NCBI RefSeq assembly: GCF_020400605.1
Contig: NZ_JAINRD010000006.1
Location: 186,001 to 250,000 of the forward strand
Length of the DNA: 64,000 bases
DNA from: Streptomyces aculeolatus
GTDB taxonomy: Bacteria > Actinomycetota > Actinomycetes > Streptomycetales > Streptomycetaceae
Direction: 5' to 3'
Position 1 is the first letter of the stretch, and each line of letters opens with the position of its first letter. The notes under the pieces are model-generated. The model did not search any database, was not told where the DNA came from, and was given only the letters and a program-made list of their open reading frames with translations. The position numbers and the translations under genes were made by a program. Positions 1 through 8,045 of the stretch are shown one piece after another.

Positions 1-608
1 TCACCTCCGGGATCATCAGCGCCAAGGAGCGCCCCATCACCGCGGGCGGCGAGCAGGGCGACGGCAGCGACATCTCGTACGTCAACGCCCTGCAGACCGA
101 CGCCCCCATCAACCCCGGCAACTCCGGCGGCCCGCTCCTCGACTCCGAGGGCCGCGTGATCGGGATCAACAGCGCCATCCGCGCCGCCGACAACGGCGGC
201 GGCGAGCCGCAGACCGACCAGGGCGGCAGCATCGGCCTCGGCTTCGCCATACCGGTCAACAAGGGCGCGGAGGTCGCCGAGGAACTGATCAACACCGGCA
301 AGGCGACGCACCCCGTCATCGGCGTCACGCTCAACATGCAGTACACCGGTGACGGCGCCCAGGTCGGCTCCTCCGCGGAGGAGGGCGGCACCGAGCCCGT
401 CACCCCGGGCGGCCCCGCCGACACCGCGGGCATCCAGCCGGGGGACGTCATCACCGGCGTCGACGGCCAAGCCGTGCACAACGGCGAGGAGTTGATCGTC
501 AAGATCCGCAGCCGCAGCCCCGGCGACAAGCTGAGCCTGACGGTGGAGCGGGACGGCGAGGAGCTGACCGTCGACCTCACCCTCGGCGAGGGCGAGTCCT
601 CCGGCTGA
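1..608 (+). CDS. HtrA/DegP-like serine protease with PDZ domain (3' part)
   Basis: Only the C-terminal part is present. The frame is open from base 3 with no start codon in the window. The visible protein begins inside the trypsin-like domain, with the catalytic-serine loop [11 protein letters not shown] encoded near 112-141, followed by the typical IGINSAI strand. A PDZ domain follows ([22 protein letters not shown], then a [21 protein letters not shown] core). The family degrades or refolds damaged proteins outside the cytoplasmic membrane, usually from an N-terminal membrane anchor that would lie upstream here. A strong GC hairpin follows the stop. The family call is secure; the exact paralogue cannot be told. 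Confidence 0.93.
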   Translation, partial: TSGIISAKERPITAGGEQGDGSDISYVNALQTDAPINPGNSGGPLLDSEGRVIGINSAIRAADNGGGEPQTDQGGSIGLGFAIPVNKGAEVAEELINTGKATHPVIGVTLNMQYTGDGAQVGSSAEEGGTEPVTPGGPADTAGIQPGDVITGVDGQAVHNGEELIVKIRSRSPGDKLSLTVERDGEELTVDLTLGEGESSG

Positions 609-638
609 CCCCGTCAAAAACCGCTAAAACCCCGCAAG

Positions 639-666
639 GGCCGCGGTGGAGCAGTCCACCGCGGCC
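639..666. terminator. GC-rich hairpin terminator after the HtrA gene
   Basis: A perfect 12-bp stem (639-650 with 655-666) closes a GCAG loop 31 bases after the protease stop codon. There is no T-run, as is usual for Streptomyces terminators. Confidence 0.7.
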
Positions 667-764
667 GATGCGGTACTCCCGGTGGGGCGGGGTCGCCAGG
701 TACCGTGAGAGTCGCCCGGACCTGCCGGCAGCGGGCCGACGGACAGGACAGCAAGGAGTGCCAG

Positions 765-1241
765 GTGTTCTTCGACATAGGACCCCTCGAGCTGATCGCT
801 CTCATCATCCTGGCCACGATCGTCTTCGGCCCCGACAAACTGCCCAAGGTCATCCAGGACACCATGCGGTTCGTCCGCAAGGTCCGGGAGTTCTCCGACA
901 CGGCCAAGGAGGACATCCGCAAGGAGCTGGGCCCGGAGTTCAAGGACTTCGAGTTCGAGGACCTGAACCCCAAGAACTTCGCCAAGAAGCACCTCCTCGA
1001 CAACGACGACCTGGGTCTGAAGGAGATCCGTAACGGCTTCGACCTCAAGAAGGAGGTCGCCGAGGTCGGCGAGGCGGCGCGCGCCGTGGGGGACATCGAG
1101 GACGACGGCGCGGGCGGCGGCAAGCCGCTGAGCCTGACGAAGGACGGCGGCAGCGGCACCGGCGGCAAGAGCGACGCCGCAGGTGAGGCCAAGAGCACGG
1201 CCACGGCCGAGCGCCCGCCGTACGACTCGGACGCCACCTGA
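765..1241 (+). CDS. tatB: Sec-independent protein translocase subunit TatB
   Basis: A 158-residue protein. Its N-terminus, FFDIGPLELIALIILATIVFGPDKLP, is the hallmark TatA/B transmembrane helix, hinge and FGP motif. An amphipathic helix (VIQDTMRFVRKVREFSDTAKEDI) and a charged, poorly ordered C-terminal tail follow. TatB works with TatC to receive folded twin-arginine substrates at the cytoplasmic membrane. The GTG at 765 is chosen because an AAGGAG ribosome site lies at 753-758 and the product then starts exactly at the conserved membrane helix. The E-L pair after GP and the long tail favour TatB over TatA. Location just after an HtrA-like protease is common in streptomycetes. Confidence 0.95.
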   Translation: MFFDIGPLELIALIILATIVFGPDKLPKVIQDTMRFVRKVREFSDTAKEDIRKELGPEFKDFEFEDLNPKNFAKKHLLDNDDLGLKEIRNGFDLKKEVAEVGEAARAVGDIEDDGAGGGKPLSLTKDGGSGTGGKSDAAGEAKSTATAERPPYDSDAT

Positions 1242-1258
1242 TCGGCTCACATATCAGA

Positions 1259-1288
1259 CCACCTGCCTGTCCTAGCGTATGCAGGTGG
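1259..1288. promoter_or_regulatory. Inverted repeat over a possible -10 box
   Basis: CCACCTGC (1259-1266) and GCAGGTGG (1281-1288) are perfect inverted arms around 14 bases that hold TAGCGT (1273-1278), a fair -10 element for the gene at 1406. It could be an operator or a weak terminator hairpin for tatB. Confidence 0.35.
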
Positions 1289-1405
1289 ATATCCTCCCGT
1301 GTGTCTGGGTGAGCGCCCGGCATGCGGTGTGCCAGGCGGGGCGTGCGCCCCGGCGGGGGGCGACCGCCGACTGACAGGTCCAGGCCACGAGGAGGCACCA
1401 CGCTG

Positions 1406-2053
1406 ATGGAGATGACGAGCGAGGCGGAGCCCGGGGGGACGGTTCAGGAGTCCGAGCCACGCCTGGTGGACAGCTTTCTGCGGGCGTCCTTCCCCTGGTA
1501 CGGGCTGGACGGCGCGTTCGACGGCCCGCGCTGGCTGCAGACGACCGGCGGCGGCGACGGCGGGGTGGAGCACGGCACGGTGGGCCACGGGGACGTACCC
1601 TCGTACCTCGCCGAGGCCGGCATGCGCGAGCACCGCTTCGCGGTGGTCGTGACCGTCGCGAGCCGCCCGGTGCGGCGCAGCGCGGACGGCACCGGGGTGC
1701 TGGAGGCGACGTCCGTGTCGTCCGCGGCCTGGCTGGCGGGCTCCGGGCTGCTGTCGTGCACCTGGCCGACGCAGATGGAGCGCCAGATGCGCGAGGAGTG
1801 GCTGGACCAGCAGACGTCGGTGGCCTGGGAGCTGGCCGACGACCTGGAGGGGTCCGGCTGGTCGGCGCTGTCGCTGCCGGTGGACGGCGAGGCGACGCAG
1901 TTCCACTACCGCGAGTCGGAGTTCGGCTGGGTGCTGGCGGGGACGACGCAGAACCAGGTGCACCTGGGCGCGTACGGCCGCGGCATGAGCGCGTACGGGC
2001 TCGCGTTCTCGGTGATCAAGGACATCACGACGTACGAAGACCGCCGCGCGTAG
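1406..2053 (+). CDS. Conserved hypothetical protein between tatB and mrp
   Basis: A 215-residue protein with no signal peptide, no membrane segment and no motif that I recognise. It is rich in Trp and acidic residues (for example SFLRASFPWYGLDGAFDGPRW and SGWSALSLPVDGEATQFHYRESEFGWVL). The C-terminal part reads as alternating short strands, so a small cytoplasmic alpha/beta fold is likely. The ATG at 1406 follows a GAGGAGG-type ribosome site at about 1389-1395; a second ATG lies two codons later. It runs convergent to mrp across a hairpin. The function is unknown. Confidence 0.8.
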   Translation: MEMTSEAEPGGTVQESEPRLVDSFLRASFPWYGLDGAFDGPRWLQTTGGGDGGVEHGTVGHGDVPSYLAEAGMREHRFAVVVTVASRPVRRSADGTGVLEATSVSSAAWLAGSGLLSCTWPTQMERQMREEWLDQQTSVAWELADDLEGSGWSALSLPVDGEATQFHYRESEFGWVLAGTTQNQVHLGAYGRGMSAYGLAFSVIKDITTYEDRRA

Positions 2054-2069
2054 CGTCTCGCGGCGGTCC

Positions 2070-2099
2070 GGGGCGCGGATCGCGTACGCTCCGCGCCCC
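2070..2099. terminator. Bidirectional hairpin between convergent genes
   Basis: Arms GGGGCGCGGA (2070-2079) and TCCGCGCCCC (2090-2099) form a perfect 10-bp stem. It sits just after the stop at 2053 and 80 bases beyond the 3' end of the opposing mrp gene. Confidence 0.6.
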
Positions 2100-2180
2100 C
2101 TGCTCCGCAGCGCCGGGGGCGTGCGCCCCTGCCCTGCGGGTGCCGCTGCGCCCCGCGCCGTACGGCCCGGGGCGTAGCGC

Positions 2181-3317
2181 TCAGAACTTGTTGCGCGGCG
2201 TGACGCCCAGCGACATCCCCGCGAGGCCCCGCGGCCGCCCGCCGAGCCGCGCCGCGATGTCGCGCAGCGCCGATCCCGCCGGGGAGTCCGGGTCGGTGAG
2301 GACGACCGGCTTGCCCTCGTCGCCGCCGGACCGCAGCGTCACGTCGATCGGGATCGCGCCGAGCACCGGCACCTCCGCGCCGGTCGTACGCGTCAGCCCT
2401 TCGGCGACCTGCTTGCCGCCGCCGGTGCCGAAGACGTCGACCATCTCACCGCAGTGCGGGCACGGCAGGCCCGACATGTTCTCCACCACGCCGACGATCT
2501 TCTGGTGCGTCTGCACGGCGATCGCCCCGGCCCGCTCGGCGACCTCCGCCGCGGCCTGCTGCGGCGTGGTGACGACGAGGATCTCGGCGTTCGGCATCAG
2601 CTGCGCGACGGAGATCGCGATGTCGCCGGTGCCCGGGGGCAGGTCGAGGAGCAGCACGTCGAGGTCGCCCCAGAAGACGTCCGCGAGGAACTGCTGGAGC
2701 GCGCGGTGCAGCATCGGGCCGCGCCAGACGACCGGCGCGTTGCCCGGGGTGAACATCCCGATGGAGATGACCTTCACGTCGTGCGCCGTCGGGGGCATGA
2801 TCATGTCCTCGACCTGCGTGGGCACGTCGTCGGTGCCGAGCATGCGGGGCACGGAGTGGCCGTAGATGTCGGCGTCGACGACCCCGACCTTGAGCCCGTC
2901 CGCCGCCATCGCCGCCGCGAGGTTGACCGTCACGGACGACTTGCCGACGCCGCCCTTGCCGGACGCCACCGCGTACACCCGGGTCAGCGAGCCGGGCTGG
3001 GCGAAGGGGATCTCGCGCTCCGCCTTGCCGTCGCGCAGGGACGCGGCGAGCGCCTTGCGCTGCTCGTCGCTCATCACGTCCAACTCGACGGTGACGGACG
3101 TCACACCCGCGACGTTCTCGACCGCTTCGGTGACCCGTGAGGTGATCGTGTCCCGCATCGGACAGCCGGCGATGGTCAGGAAGACCCCGACGGCAACCGA
3201 GCCGTCTGTCCCGATCTCGACCGACTTGACCATGCCGAGATCGGTGATCGGCCGGTGAATCTCCGGGTCGTTCACCGTCGCGAGCGCGGCGCGCACCGCC
3301 TCTTCTGTGACAGCCAT
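2181..3317 (-). CDS. mrp: Mrp/ApbC-family iron-sulfur carrier ATPase
   Basis: 378 residues. The N-terminal ~90 residues are a MIP18/DUF59 domain (ATVNDPEIHRPITDLGMV, TIAGCPM). The rest is a SIMIBI P-loop ATPase: deviant Walker A GKGGVGKSS near residue 120, DADIYGHS, LLDLPPGTGD, and a CPHC pair that in this family holds a bridging iron-sulfur cluster. Mrp proteins assemble and pass Fe-S clusters to target apoproteins in the cytoplasm. A TACGCT -10 box (3324-3329, complement strand) lies six bases before the ATG, so the transcript is probably leaderless. It is divergent from the lipoprotein gene at 3389. Confidence 0.93.
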   Translation of the reverse strand: MAVTEEAVRAALATVNDPEIHRPITDLGMVKSVEIGTDGSVAVGVFLTIAGCPMRDTITSRVTEAVENVAGVTSVTVELDVMSDEQRKALAASLRDGKAEREIPFAQPGSLTRVYAVASGKGGVGKSSVTVNLAAAMAADGLKVGVVDADIYGHSVPRMLGTDDVPTQVEDMIMPPTAHDVKVISIGMFTPGNAPVVWRGPMLHRALQQFLADVFWGDLDVLLLDLPPGTGDIAISVAQLMPNAEILVVTTPQQAAAEVAERAGAIAVQTHQKIVGVVENMSGLPCPHCGEMVDVFGTGGGKQVAEGLTRTTGAEVPVLGAIPIDVTLRSGGDEGKPVVLTDPDSPAGSALRDIAARLGGRPRGLAGMSLGVTPRNKF

Positions 3318-3388
3318 GGCACCAGCGTACGGCCGAGTGCCACGGGCGGGGAAAGCCAGGTGCCCGGCCGCCGGGTACGCTGCCGCAC

Positions 3389-4132
3389 GTGATGAGGAGA
3401 TCGGCCTTCCGGATGGTGCTGTTCGCTGTCTCCGCCACCGTTCTCGCGGGCTGCGGCGAGGACGGTCCCCAGGCGGGCGAGAACGGCGTCGGAAAGCTCT
3501 CTCCCGAGAGCATCAGGTCCAAGGCGGAGAAGGCCGCGGCGGGCGCGGGCTCGGTGCGGCTGGCGGGCACGCTGGTGAGCAACGGCCAGCCGGTCAAGCT
3601 CGACATGAGGCTGTCGTCCGCCGGCGGGGTCGGCGAAGTGTCCACCGGCGGCACGACGTTCTCGCTGCTGCGCGACGACGAGGACCTCTTCCTGAAGGCC
3701 GGCGACGAGTTCTGGCTGCACCAGGACGAGGGCAAGGACGGCGACGGCAAGCCGTCGGAGTCCGACATGGCCGCGGCGCAGAAGCTCGACGGCAAGTACG
3801 TGAAGGTGCCGCCGGAGGACACCGCGTACAAGCAGCTCAGCGGCTTCACCGAGATGAAGCTGCTGCTCGACGGGCTGCTGAAGCTCGACGGCGAGCTGGC
3901 CGTGGAGGACAACGGCGAGGTCGACGGAGTCCCCACGATCCGCGTCACTGCCGACGACGGCGCGGGCGGGGCGCTGGAGGTGGCCCTGGAGGGGCGGCCG
4001 TACCCGCTGCTGCTGGAGCGCGCGGGGGACGCGGGCGAGCTGCGGCTCGTGGACTGGGACGAGGAGTTCGAGGTCAACGCCCCCCGCAAGGAAGAGGTCG
4101 TGGACTACGGGAAGCAGATCTCGGCGAGCTGA
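3389..4132 (+). CDS. LppX/LprG-like cell-surface lipoprotein
   Basis: About 247 residues with a lipoprotein signal peptide: positive start MMRRSAFRM, hydrophobic run, then lipobox VLAGC. After the acylated cysteine comes a long, strand-rich mature domain that starts LSPESIRSKAEKAAAGAGSVRLAGTLVSNGQPVKLDMRLS. This is the pattern of the actinobacterial LppX/LprAFG group, which bind lipids or act in envelope stress. The product resembles the lipoprotein at 34777. A TACGCT -10 box at 3376-3381 places the start of transcription at about the GTG (3389), directly followed by an ATG (3392); either could initiate. The ligand is unknown. Confidence 0.85.
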   Translation: MMRRSAFRMVLFAVSATVLAGCGEDGPQAGENGVGKLSPESIRSKAEKAAAGAGSVRLAGTLVSNGQPVKLDMRLSSAGGVGEVSTGGTTFSLLRDDEDLFLKAGDEFWLHQDEGKDGDGKPSESDMAAAQKLDGKYVKVPPEDTAYKQLSGFTEMKLLLDGLLKLDGELAVEDNGEVDGVPTIRVTADDGAGGALEVALEGRPYPLLLERAGDAGELRLVDWDEEFEVNAPRKEEVVDYGKQISAS

Positions 4133-4273
4133 ACCGGCCCCGCTCGCACGCGGCTCGAGGCCGCCGTACGGGTCCCGCCGCCTGACAACCGCTCGTTGCG
4201 CACGTTCCGTACGAACCGTGCCCCAGTAACTACTGCCGTACGGCAGCTTCGTACCGTACGCGCCGCAGCCCTG

Positions 4274-4792
4274 TCAGCCGCGTCGCCGCCTGAACAGCAG
4301 CCGCGGCAGCGCCGCCGGCGCAGGCTGCCGGGTCGTCGCCGGGGTCGCCGGCGGCGGGGCTGCCAGCGAACCGGACGGCAGCGCGTCCCCCGCGACCGCC
4401 GCGCCGTCCCGCGTCAGCCGCACCACCCGGCTCTCCCGCGCCCAGCGCTCGGTGACGTGGTCGGCGTCCACGGCGTTGAGCCGCTTGCCCTTCAGCTCCT
4501 CCACCGCCGCCCGCCACCTCTCGCTCTCCGGCGCCTCCTCGGCCACCCGGGCCGGCCACGCGACCAGCCGCCCGCCCTTGTCCTTGCTGCGCGCGTGCAC
4601 GGTCACCACCGCCCCGTCGGTCAGCCCGAGCCCGTCGAGCGGCTGCTCGGCCGGCCCGTCGCCGACGATCACGACGGCGCCGTCGAGCCAGACGTGCCAC
4701 AGCGCGCGCTGTGTGCCGTCGGGGCCCTCGATCCACACGAGCCCGGACTTCCTGGCGGCTTCTTCTGCGAGGGCGGCGGCGATCGGCTCCAT
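4274..4792 (-). CDS. Conserved actinobacterial hypothetical protein
   Basis: 172 residues. The first ~120 residues (SGLVWIEGPDGTQRALWHVW, LDGAVVIVGDG, DGAVVTVHARSKDKGGRLVAW) read like a small beta-barrel, possibly of the FMN-binding split-barrel type, but no binding motif is clear. The C-terminal 40 residues are Pro/Ala-rich and end in RRRR, so the tail is probably disordered. TACGCT stands six bases before the ATG on the complement strand, pointing to a leaderless transcript. Downstream of corA on the same strand, but the hairpin at 4846-4909 separates them, so they are probably independent units. Confidence 0.75.
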   Translation of the reverse strand: MEPIAAALAEEAARKSGLVWIEGPDGTQRALWHVWLDGAVVIVGDGPAEQPLDGLGLTDGAVVTVHARSKDKGGRLVAWPARVAEEAPESERWRAAVEELKGKRLNAVDADHVTERWARESRVVRLTRDGAAVAGDALPSGSLAAPPPATPATTRQPAPAALPRLLFRRRRG

Positions 4793-4845
4793 GGGGCGAG
4801 CGTAGCGGCCGGGCCCGCGGGGAGTACCGCTCCGGCGACCGCCAG

Positions 4846-4909
4846 GGTCTGCCGTTCGGGTCTTGCCGGATCAGCCGCGAGCCCCGCGGAGATCCGAACG
4901 ACAGGCCCT
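4846..4909. repeat. REP-like imperfect palindrome at the corA 3' end
   Basis: GGGTCTGCCGTTCGGGTC (from ~4846) pairs with GATCCGAACGACAGGCCC (from ~4890) at 15 of 18 positions, forming a long hairpin over the corA stop codon, where it can serve as terminator. The left arm and its CTTGCCGG extension recur near 47525, so this looks like a copy of a dispersed intergenic repeat. Confidence 0.6.
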
Positions 4910-6017
4910 AAAGCCAGCCGTTGCGGCGGAAGCCGCGGTGCATGGCGAGGCAGATGCCGAGGATCAGGGTGAGCACCATGGGGTAGCCGAACTCCCACTG
5001 GGTCTCCGGCATGTGGTCGAAGTTCATGCCGTAGACCCCGGCGATCATCGTCGGCACCGCGAAGATCGCCGCCCACGACGTGATCTTCCGCATGTCCTCG
5101 TTCTGCGCCACCGTGGCCTGCGCCAGGTTGGCCTGGAGGATGGAGTTGAGCAGCTCGTCGAAGTTGGCCACCTGCTCGTGCACGCGCGCCACGTGGTCCG
5201 CGACGTCGCGGAAGTACTTCTGGATCTCCGGGTCGACGAACCGCATCGGCCGCTCCGACAGCAGCTGCATCGGCCGCAGCAGCGGCGCCACGGCCCGCTT
5301 GAACTCCAGCACTTCGCGCTTGAGCTGGTACACCCGCCCCGCGTCGCTGCCCCGCCCGCTGCGGCCGTCGCTCGGCGAGAACACGTCGATCTCGACCTCG
5401 TCGATGTCCTCCTGGACGGCGTCCGCGACGACGATGTAACTGTCGACGATCTGGTCGGCGATGGCGTGCAGCACCGCGGAGGGGCCGGTCGCCAGCAGTT
5501 CCTGGTCCTGCTCCAGCCGGGCGCGCAGCGCGCGCAGCGAGCCCTGGCCGCCGTGCCGGACGGTGATGATGAAGTCCTGGCCGGTGAAGCACATCACCTC
5601 GCCGGTCTCCACCACCTCGCTGGTGGCGGTGAGTTCGGCGTGCTCCACGTAGTGGAGGGTCTTGAAGACGGTGAACAGCGAGTCCTCGTACGGCTCCAGC
5701 TTCGGCCGCTGGTGCGCGTCGATCGCGTCCTCCACGGCCAGCGGGTGCAGCCCGAACTCCTGGGCGATGCCGGCGAACTCGCGCTCCGTCGGCTCGTGCA
5801 GCCCGATCCAGGCGAACCCGCCCCCGCCGCGCACCTTGCGCATCGCCTGGGCGGGGGAGAGCCGCTCGCTGATCCGCCGGCCGCCCCGGTAGACCGCGCA
5901 GTCGACGACGGCACTGACGGTGGCCGGGTCGCGGGTGGGGTCGTAGCCGTGCGGGGACTGGCTCCGGCGCTTGCGGGCGGGACGAACGACGGCCCGCAGG
6001 TCACGGATCATCGACAT
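4908..6017 (-). CDS. corA: CorA-family divalent metal ion channel
   Basis: 369 residues with the full CorA plan: a long cytoplasmic N-terminal domain (GFAWIGLHEPTEREFAGIAQEFGLHPLAVEDA, then KLEPYEDSLFTVFKT), a long stalk helix, and two C-terminal membrane helices. The first helix ends in the signature YGMNFDHMPE, the loop that selects hydrated Mg2+ at the pentameric pore. It imports Mg2+ or Co2+ (some relatives export Zn2+). The ATG at 6017 has an AAGGAG site ten bases upstream. The ~480-base space upstream was checked for an M-box type Mg2+ riboswitch and none was recognised. Confidence 0.95.
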   Translation of the reverse strand: MSMIRDLRAVVRPARKRRSQSPHGYDPTRDPATVSAVVDCAVYRGGRRISERLSPAQAMRKVRGGGGFAWIGLHEPTEREFAGIAQEFGLHPLAVEDAIDAHQRPKLEPYEDSLFTVFKTLHYVEHAELTATSEVVETGEVMCFTGQDFIITVRHGGQGSLRALRARLEQDQELLATGPSAVLHAIADQIVDSYIVVADAVQEDIDEVEIDVFSPSDGRSGRGSDAGRVYQLKREVLEFKRAVAPLLRPMQLLSERPMRFVDPEIQKYFRDVADHVARVHEQVANFDELLNSILQANLAQATVAQNEDMRKITSWAAIFAVPTMIAGVYGMNFDHMPETQWEFGYPMVLTLILGICLAMHRGFRRNGWL

Positions 6018-6500
6018 GGGCGAACTCCTTCACGCTCCTGCCGGGGCGCGGGCCAACGCTGCCGGGAATGGGGATCTACGCAGAGGTACACCCACAAAGC
6101 GGGCACCGCTGAGCGCGCCTACGGCACGTCAGTGGACAACGACGGAAAAGTGCGTGCTCAGCCGCCGGACGCCGAACGGCGCGGCCGGGAGCCGACCGGG
6201 AGATCCCCGCGACTCTGCGGAGGGAGGTCAGCGAAGGTCAGCGAGTGCCGGGCCGGGCGGGAGAGCTGTCGGTACTGCAAGGTCGGCTGGGATCCACCGC
6301 AGTCCCCACCTCCTCCGGCCGGGCCCTGTCGAAGGGCGTATGTGTCGAAGCCGTTCGCGTGCTGCTCATGTGCCTTGCGTGTCGGGGCCGATGCCCGCGT
6401 CGTACGTAGGACGCGCATCAGACCGACACGCAAGGTTACCAGCCGCGGGTGAACCGCCCGGCCCACGTTGACGGCTCCCCGGCGCCCTAGGCTGGACCGC
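6018..6500. other. Gene-poor divergent intergenic region
   Basis: About 480 bases between divergent corA and the SUFU gene. No open frame shows convincing coding character. It holds the corA promoter and leader side, a near-match to a DnaA box (AGTGGACAA around 6151), and the long hairpin at 6373-6435 described separately. Nothing else recognisable. Confidence 0.6.
6373..6435. other. Long two-part hairpin upstream of the SUFU gene
   Basis: CCTTGCGTGTCGG (6373-6385) and CCGACACGCAAGG (6423-6435) are perfect 13-base inverted arms. The sequence between them forms a second stem: GATG with CATC and CGCGTC with GACGCG, a CC bulge, and an 8-base loop. Together this gives about 23 base pairs in 63 bases. 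It ends ~65 bases before the SUFU start and ~50 bases before its likely -10 box. It is too far from either stop codon to be an ordinary terminator. Confidence 0.6.
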
Positions 6501-7109
6501 ATGGCGTACGACGACGTGCTCGCGCAGGTGGAGCAGCAGCTCACAGCGGCTTTCGGCGAGCCCGGCGCGCGGGCCGCCGTGACCTTCATCGGCACGGACC
6601 GCATCGAGGTGGTGCGTTTCACGTCGGCCACCGCCGAGGGCGAGCCGCTGCTGCGCTACGCCACCGTCGGCATGTCCGGACAGCCCATGGCCGACCCCGC
6701 GCAGGTGCTGGCCGACCCGCTGCGCGGCCCCCGCGCCGAACTGGTGCTGACCGTGCGGGCCGGGCACGCCGACACCGACAAGGTGCTCCGCCCGCTCGCC
6801 GTCCTCGCCGCGTCGCCCCAGGTGGAGGGCGTCGTCGTGGCGCCGGGGGCGTCGCTGGAGGTGGGCGGGCCGCTGTGGCCGGGGGCGCCGTTCCGCGCGG
6901 TGCTCGTCGCCGAACCCGGCGGGCTCGTCGACGACGTGCTGCTGCCGGAGCCGCGGGACCCGGTGCGGTTCCTGCCCCTGCTGCCGATGACCCCGAACGA
7001 GGCCGCGTGGAAGCGGGTGCACGGCGCGGCGGCGCTGCGCGAGCGCTGGCTCGCGGCCGGCACGGACCTGCGGGACCCGCTGCGCCGCGGGGTCGACCTG
7101 GGCGCGTAG
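6501..7109 (+). CDS. Suppressor-of-fused (SUFU) domain protein
   Basis: 202 residues covering one SUFU-like domain. Visible hallmarks are FIGTDRIEVVRFTSA early on, LLRYATVGMSGQPM, RAELVLTVR, and the C-terminal block DVLLPEPRDPVRFLPLLPMTPNEAAWKRVHGAAALRERW. Bacterial SUFU proteins are small cytoplasmic proteins, some linked to immunity against polymorphic toxins; no toxin gene is seen beside this one. TAGGCT at 6488-6493 lies seven bases before the ATG, so the message is probably leaderless. The role in Streptomyces is unknown. Confidence 0.85.
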   Translation: MAYDDVLAQVEQQLTAAFGEPGARAAVTFIGTDRIEVVRFTSATAEGEPLLRYATVGMSGQPMADPAQVLADPLRGPRAELVLTVRAGHADTDKVLRPLAVLAASPQVEGVVVAPGASLEVGGPLWPGAPFRAVLVAEPGGLVDDVLLPEPRDPVRFLPLLPMTPNEAAWKRVHGAAALRERWLAAGTDLRDPLRRGVDLGA

Positions 7110-7299
7110 CGGCGTAGGCCGTACGGGCCCGGGGCGCACGCGTCGTACGGGGAGGGTGCGGCCGTCGTACGCGGCCGGGGGGCGTGCGTCGTACGGGACG
7201 GGCGGCGTCTCCCTCCCGCGCGCCGGCCGCCCGGCCGGGCGGCCCCGGACGGGTGATCGTCCTTGACGACGCGGCGGCCGGAGAGGACCGTAAGTTCCT

Positions 7300-7935
7300 A
7301 TGAGGGGCGAACCCAGTTGCCCGAAGTGCGGCGGGCGGGTCCGGGCGCCCGGTCTCTTCACCGACTCGTGGCAGTGTGAGCGGCACGGACCCGTGCAGCC
7401 GCTGCAGCCCGTCATACCGCCCAGCGTCGAGGCGCTGGGGGTGGTGGTGCACCGGGCGCAGGTGCCGGTCTGGATGCCGTGGCCGCTGCCCCTGGGCTGG
7501 CTGTTCACCGGCGCCGCCAACGCGGGCGACGACCGCAGCGGCGGCCGTGCCACCGCCGTCGCCTGCTCGGGACCCGGTCCGCTGGGCGGGCCGGGCGAGC
7601 TGATCCTCGTCGCCGAGGAGCTGGGCGTCGGCCTCGGCGCGCGCTTCGCCGGCGTCCAGGGGCCCGACCCCGGTCCCGGGATGTGCACCGACAAGCCGCC
7701 GGACGCCAAGGTCATCGCGGCCGGCCGGCCCACCCCGCTGTGGCACGTCGGCGGCGTGCCCGCGGACCGGGCCGTTTTCGCCGGCGAGGCGCGCGGGTTG
7801 TGGCTGTGGGCTGTGGTCTGGCCGGAGCAGTCCGGGCTGCTGCTCTACGACGAGCTGGTGCTCACCGATCTGCGCGACGCCGGCGCGGAGATCGAGCTGC
7901 TGCCGTGCGGGGCGCTGTCGCCGCGGCTGCTGTGA
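7300..7935 (+). CDS. Conserved streptomycete protein with N-terminal zinc-ribbon-like motif (DUF6758-like)
   Basis: 211 residues. It opens with CPKCGGRVRAPGLFTDSWQCERHG, a CxxC...CxxH arrangement that could bind zinc. A conserved body follows (VPVWMPWPLPLGWLFTGAANAGDDRSGGRATAVACSGPGPLGG, LILVAEELGVGLGARFAG, WLWAVVWPEQSGLLLYDELVLTDLRDAGAE). The sequence matches, from memory, a protein kept in nearly all streptomycetes next to a PHP phosphoesterase, often labelled DUF6758; the label is not verified. No catalytic motif is visible. It precedes the PHP gene by about 110 bases. Confidence 0.8.
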   Translation: MRGEPSCPKCGGRVRAPGLFTDSWQCERHGPVQPLQPVIPPSVEALGVVVHRAQVPVWMPWPLPLGWLFTGAANAGDDRSGGRATAVACSGPGPLGGPGELILVAEELGVGLGARFAGVQGPDPGPGMCTDKPPDAKVIAAGRPTPLWHVGGVPADRAVFAGEARGLWLWAVVWPEQSGLLLYDELVLTDLRDAGAEIELLPCGALSPRLL

Positions 7936-8045
7936 CGGGGCGCGCAACGGGTGCCGGGGAAGCCGCACCTTCTCGGTTGGACACCCGCCCCGGCCCGTAA
8001 GCTGGGGGCTTCCCAGCGACCCCGAGCCCGTGCGAGGTACCGTCC

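Noticed and set aside
2446..4089. Very long open frames antisense to mrp, and similar long antisense frames over adnA, adnB and the flippase gene
   Set aside because: High GC removes stop codons from opposite frames. The products are low-complexity Arg/Ser/Pro strings, while the sense strand codes clear protein families.
6018..6300. Mg2+-sensing M-box riboswitch upstream of corA
   Set aside because: The leader side of corA was read on its strand; the conserved M-box blocks were not recognised and no paired regions of the right order were seen.
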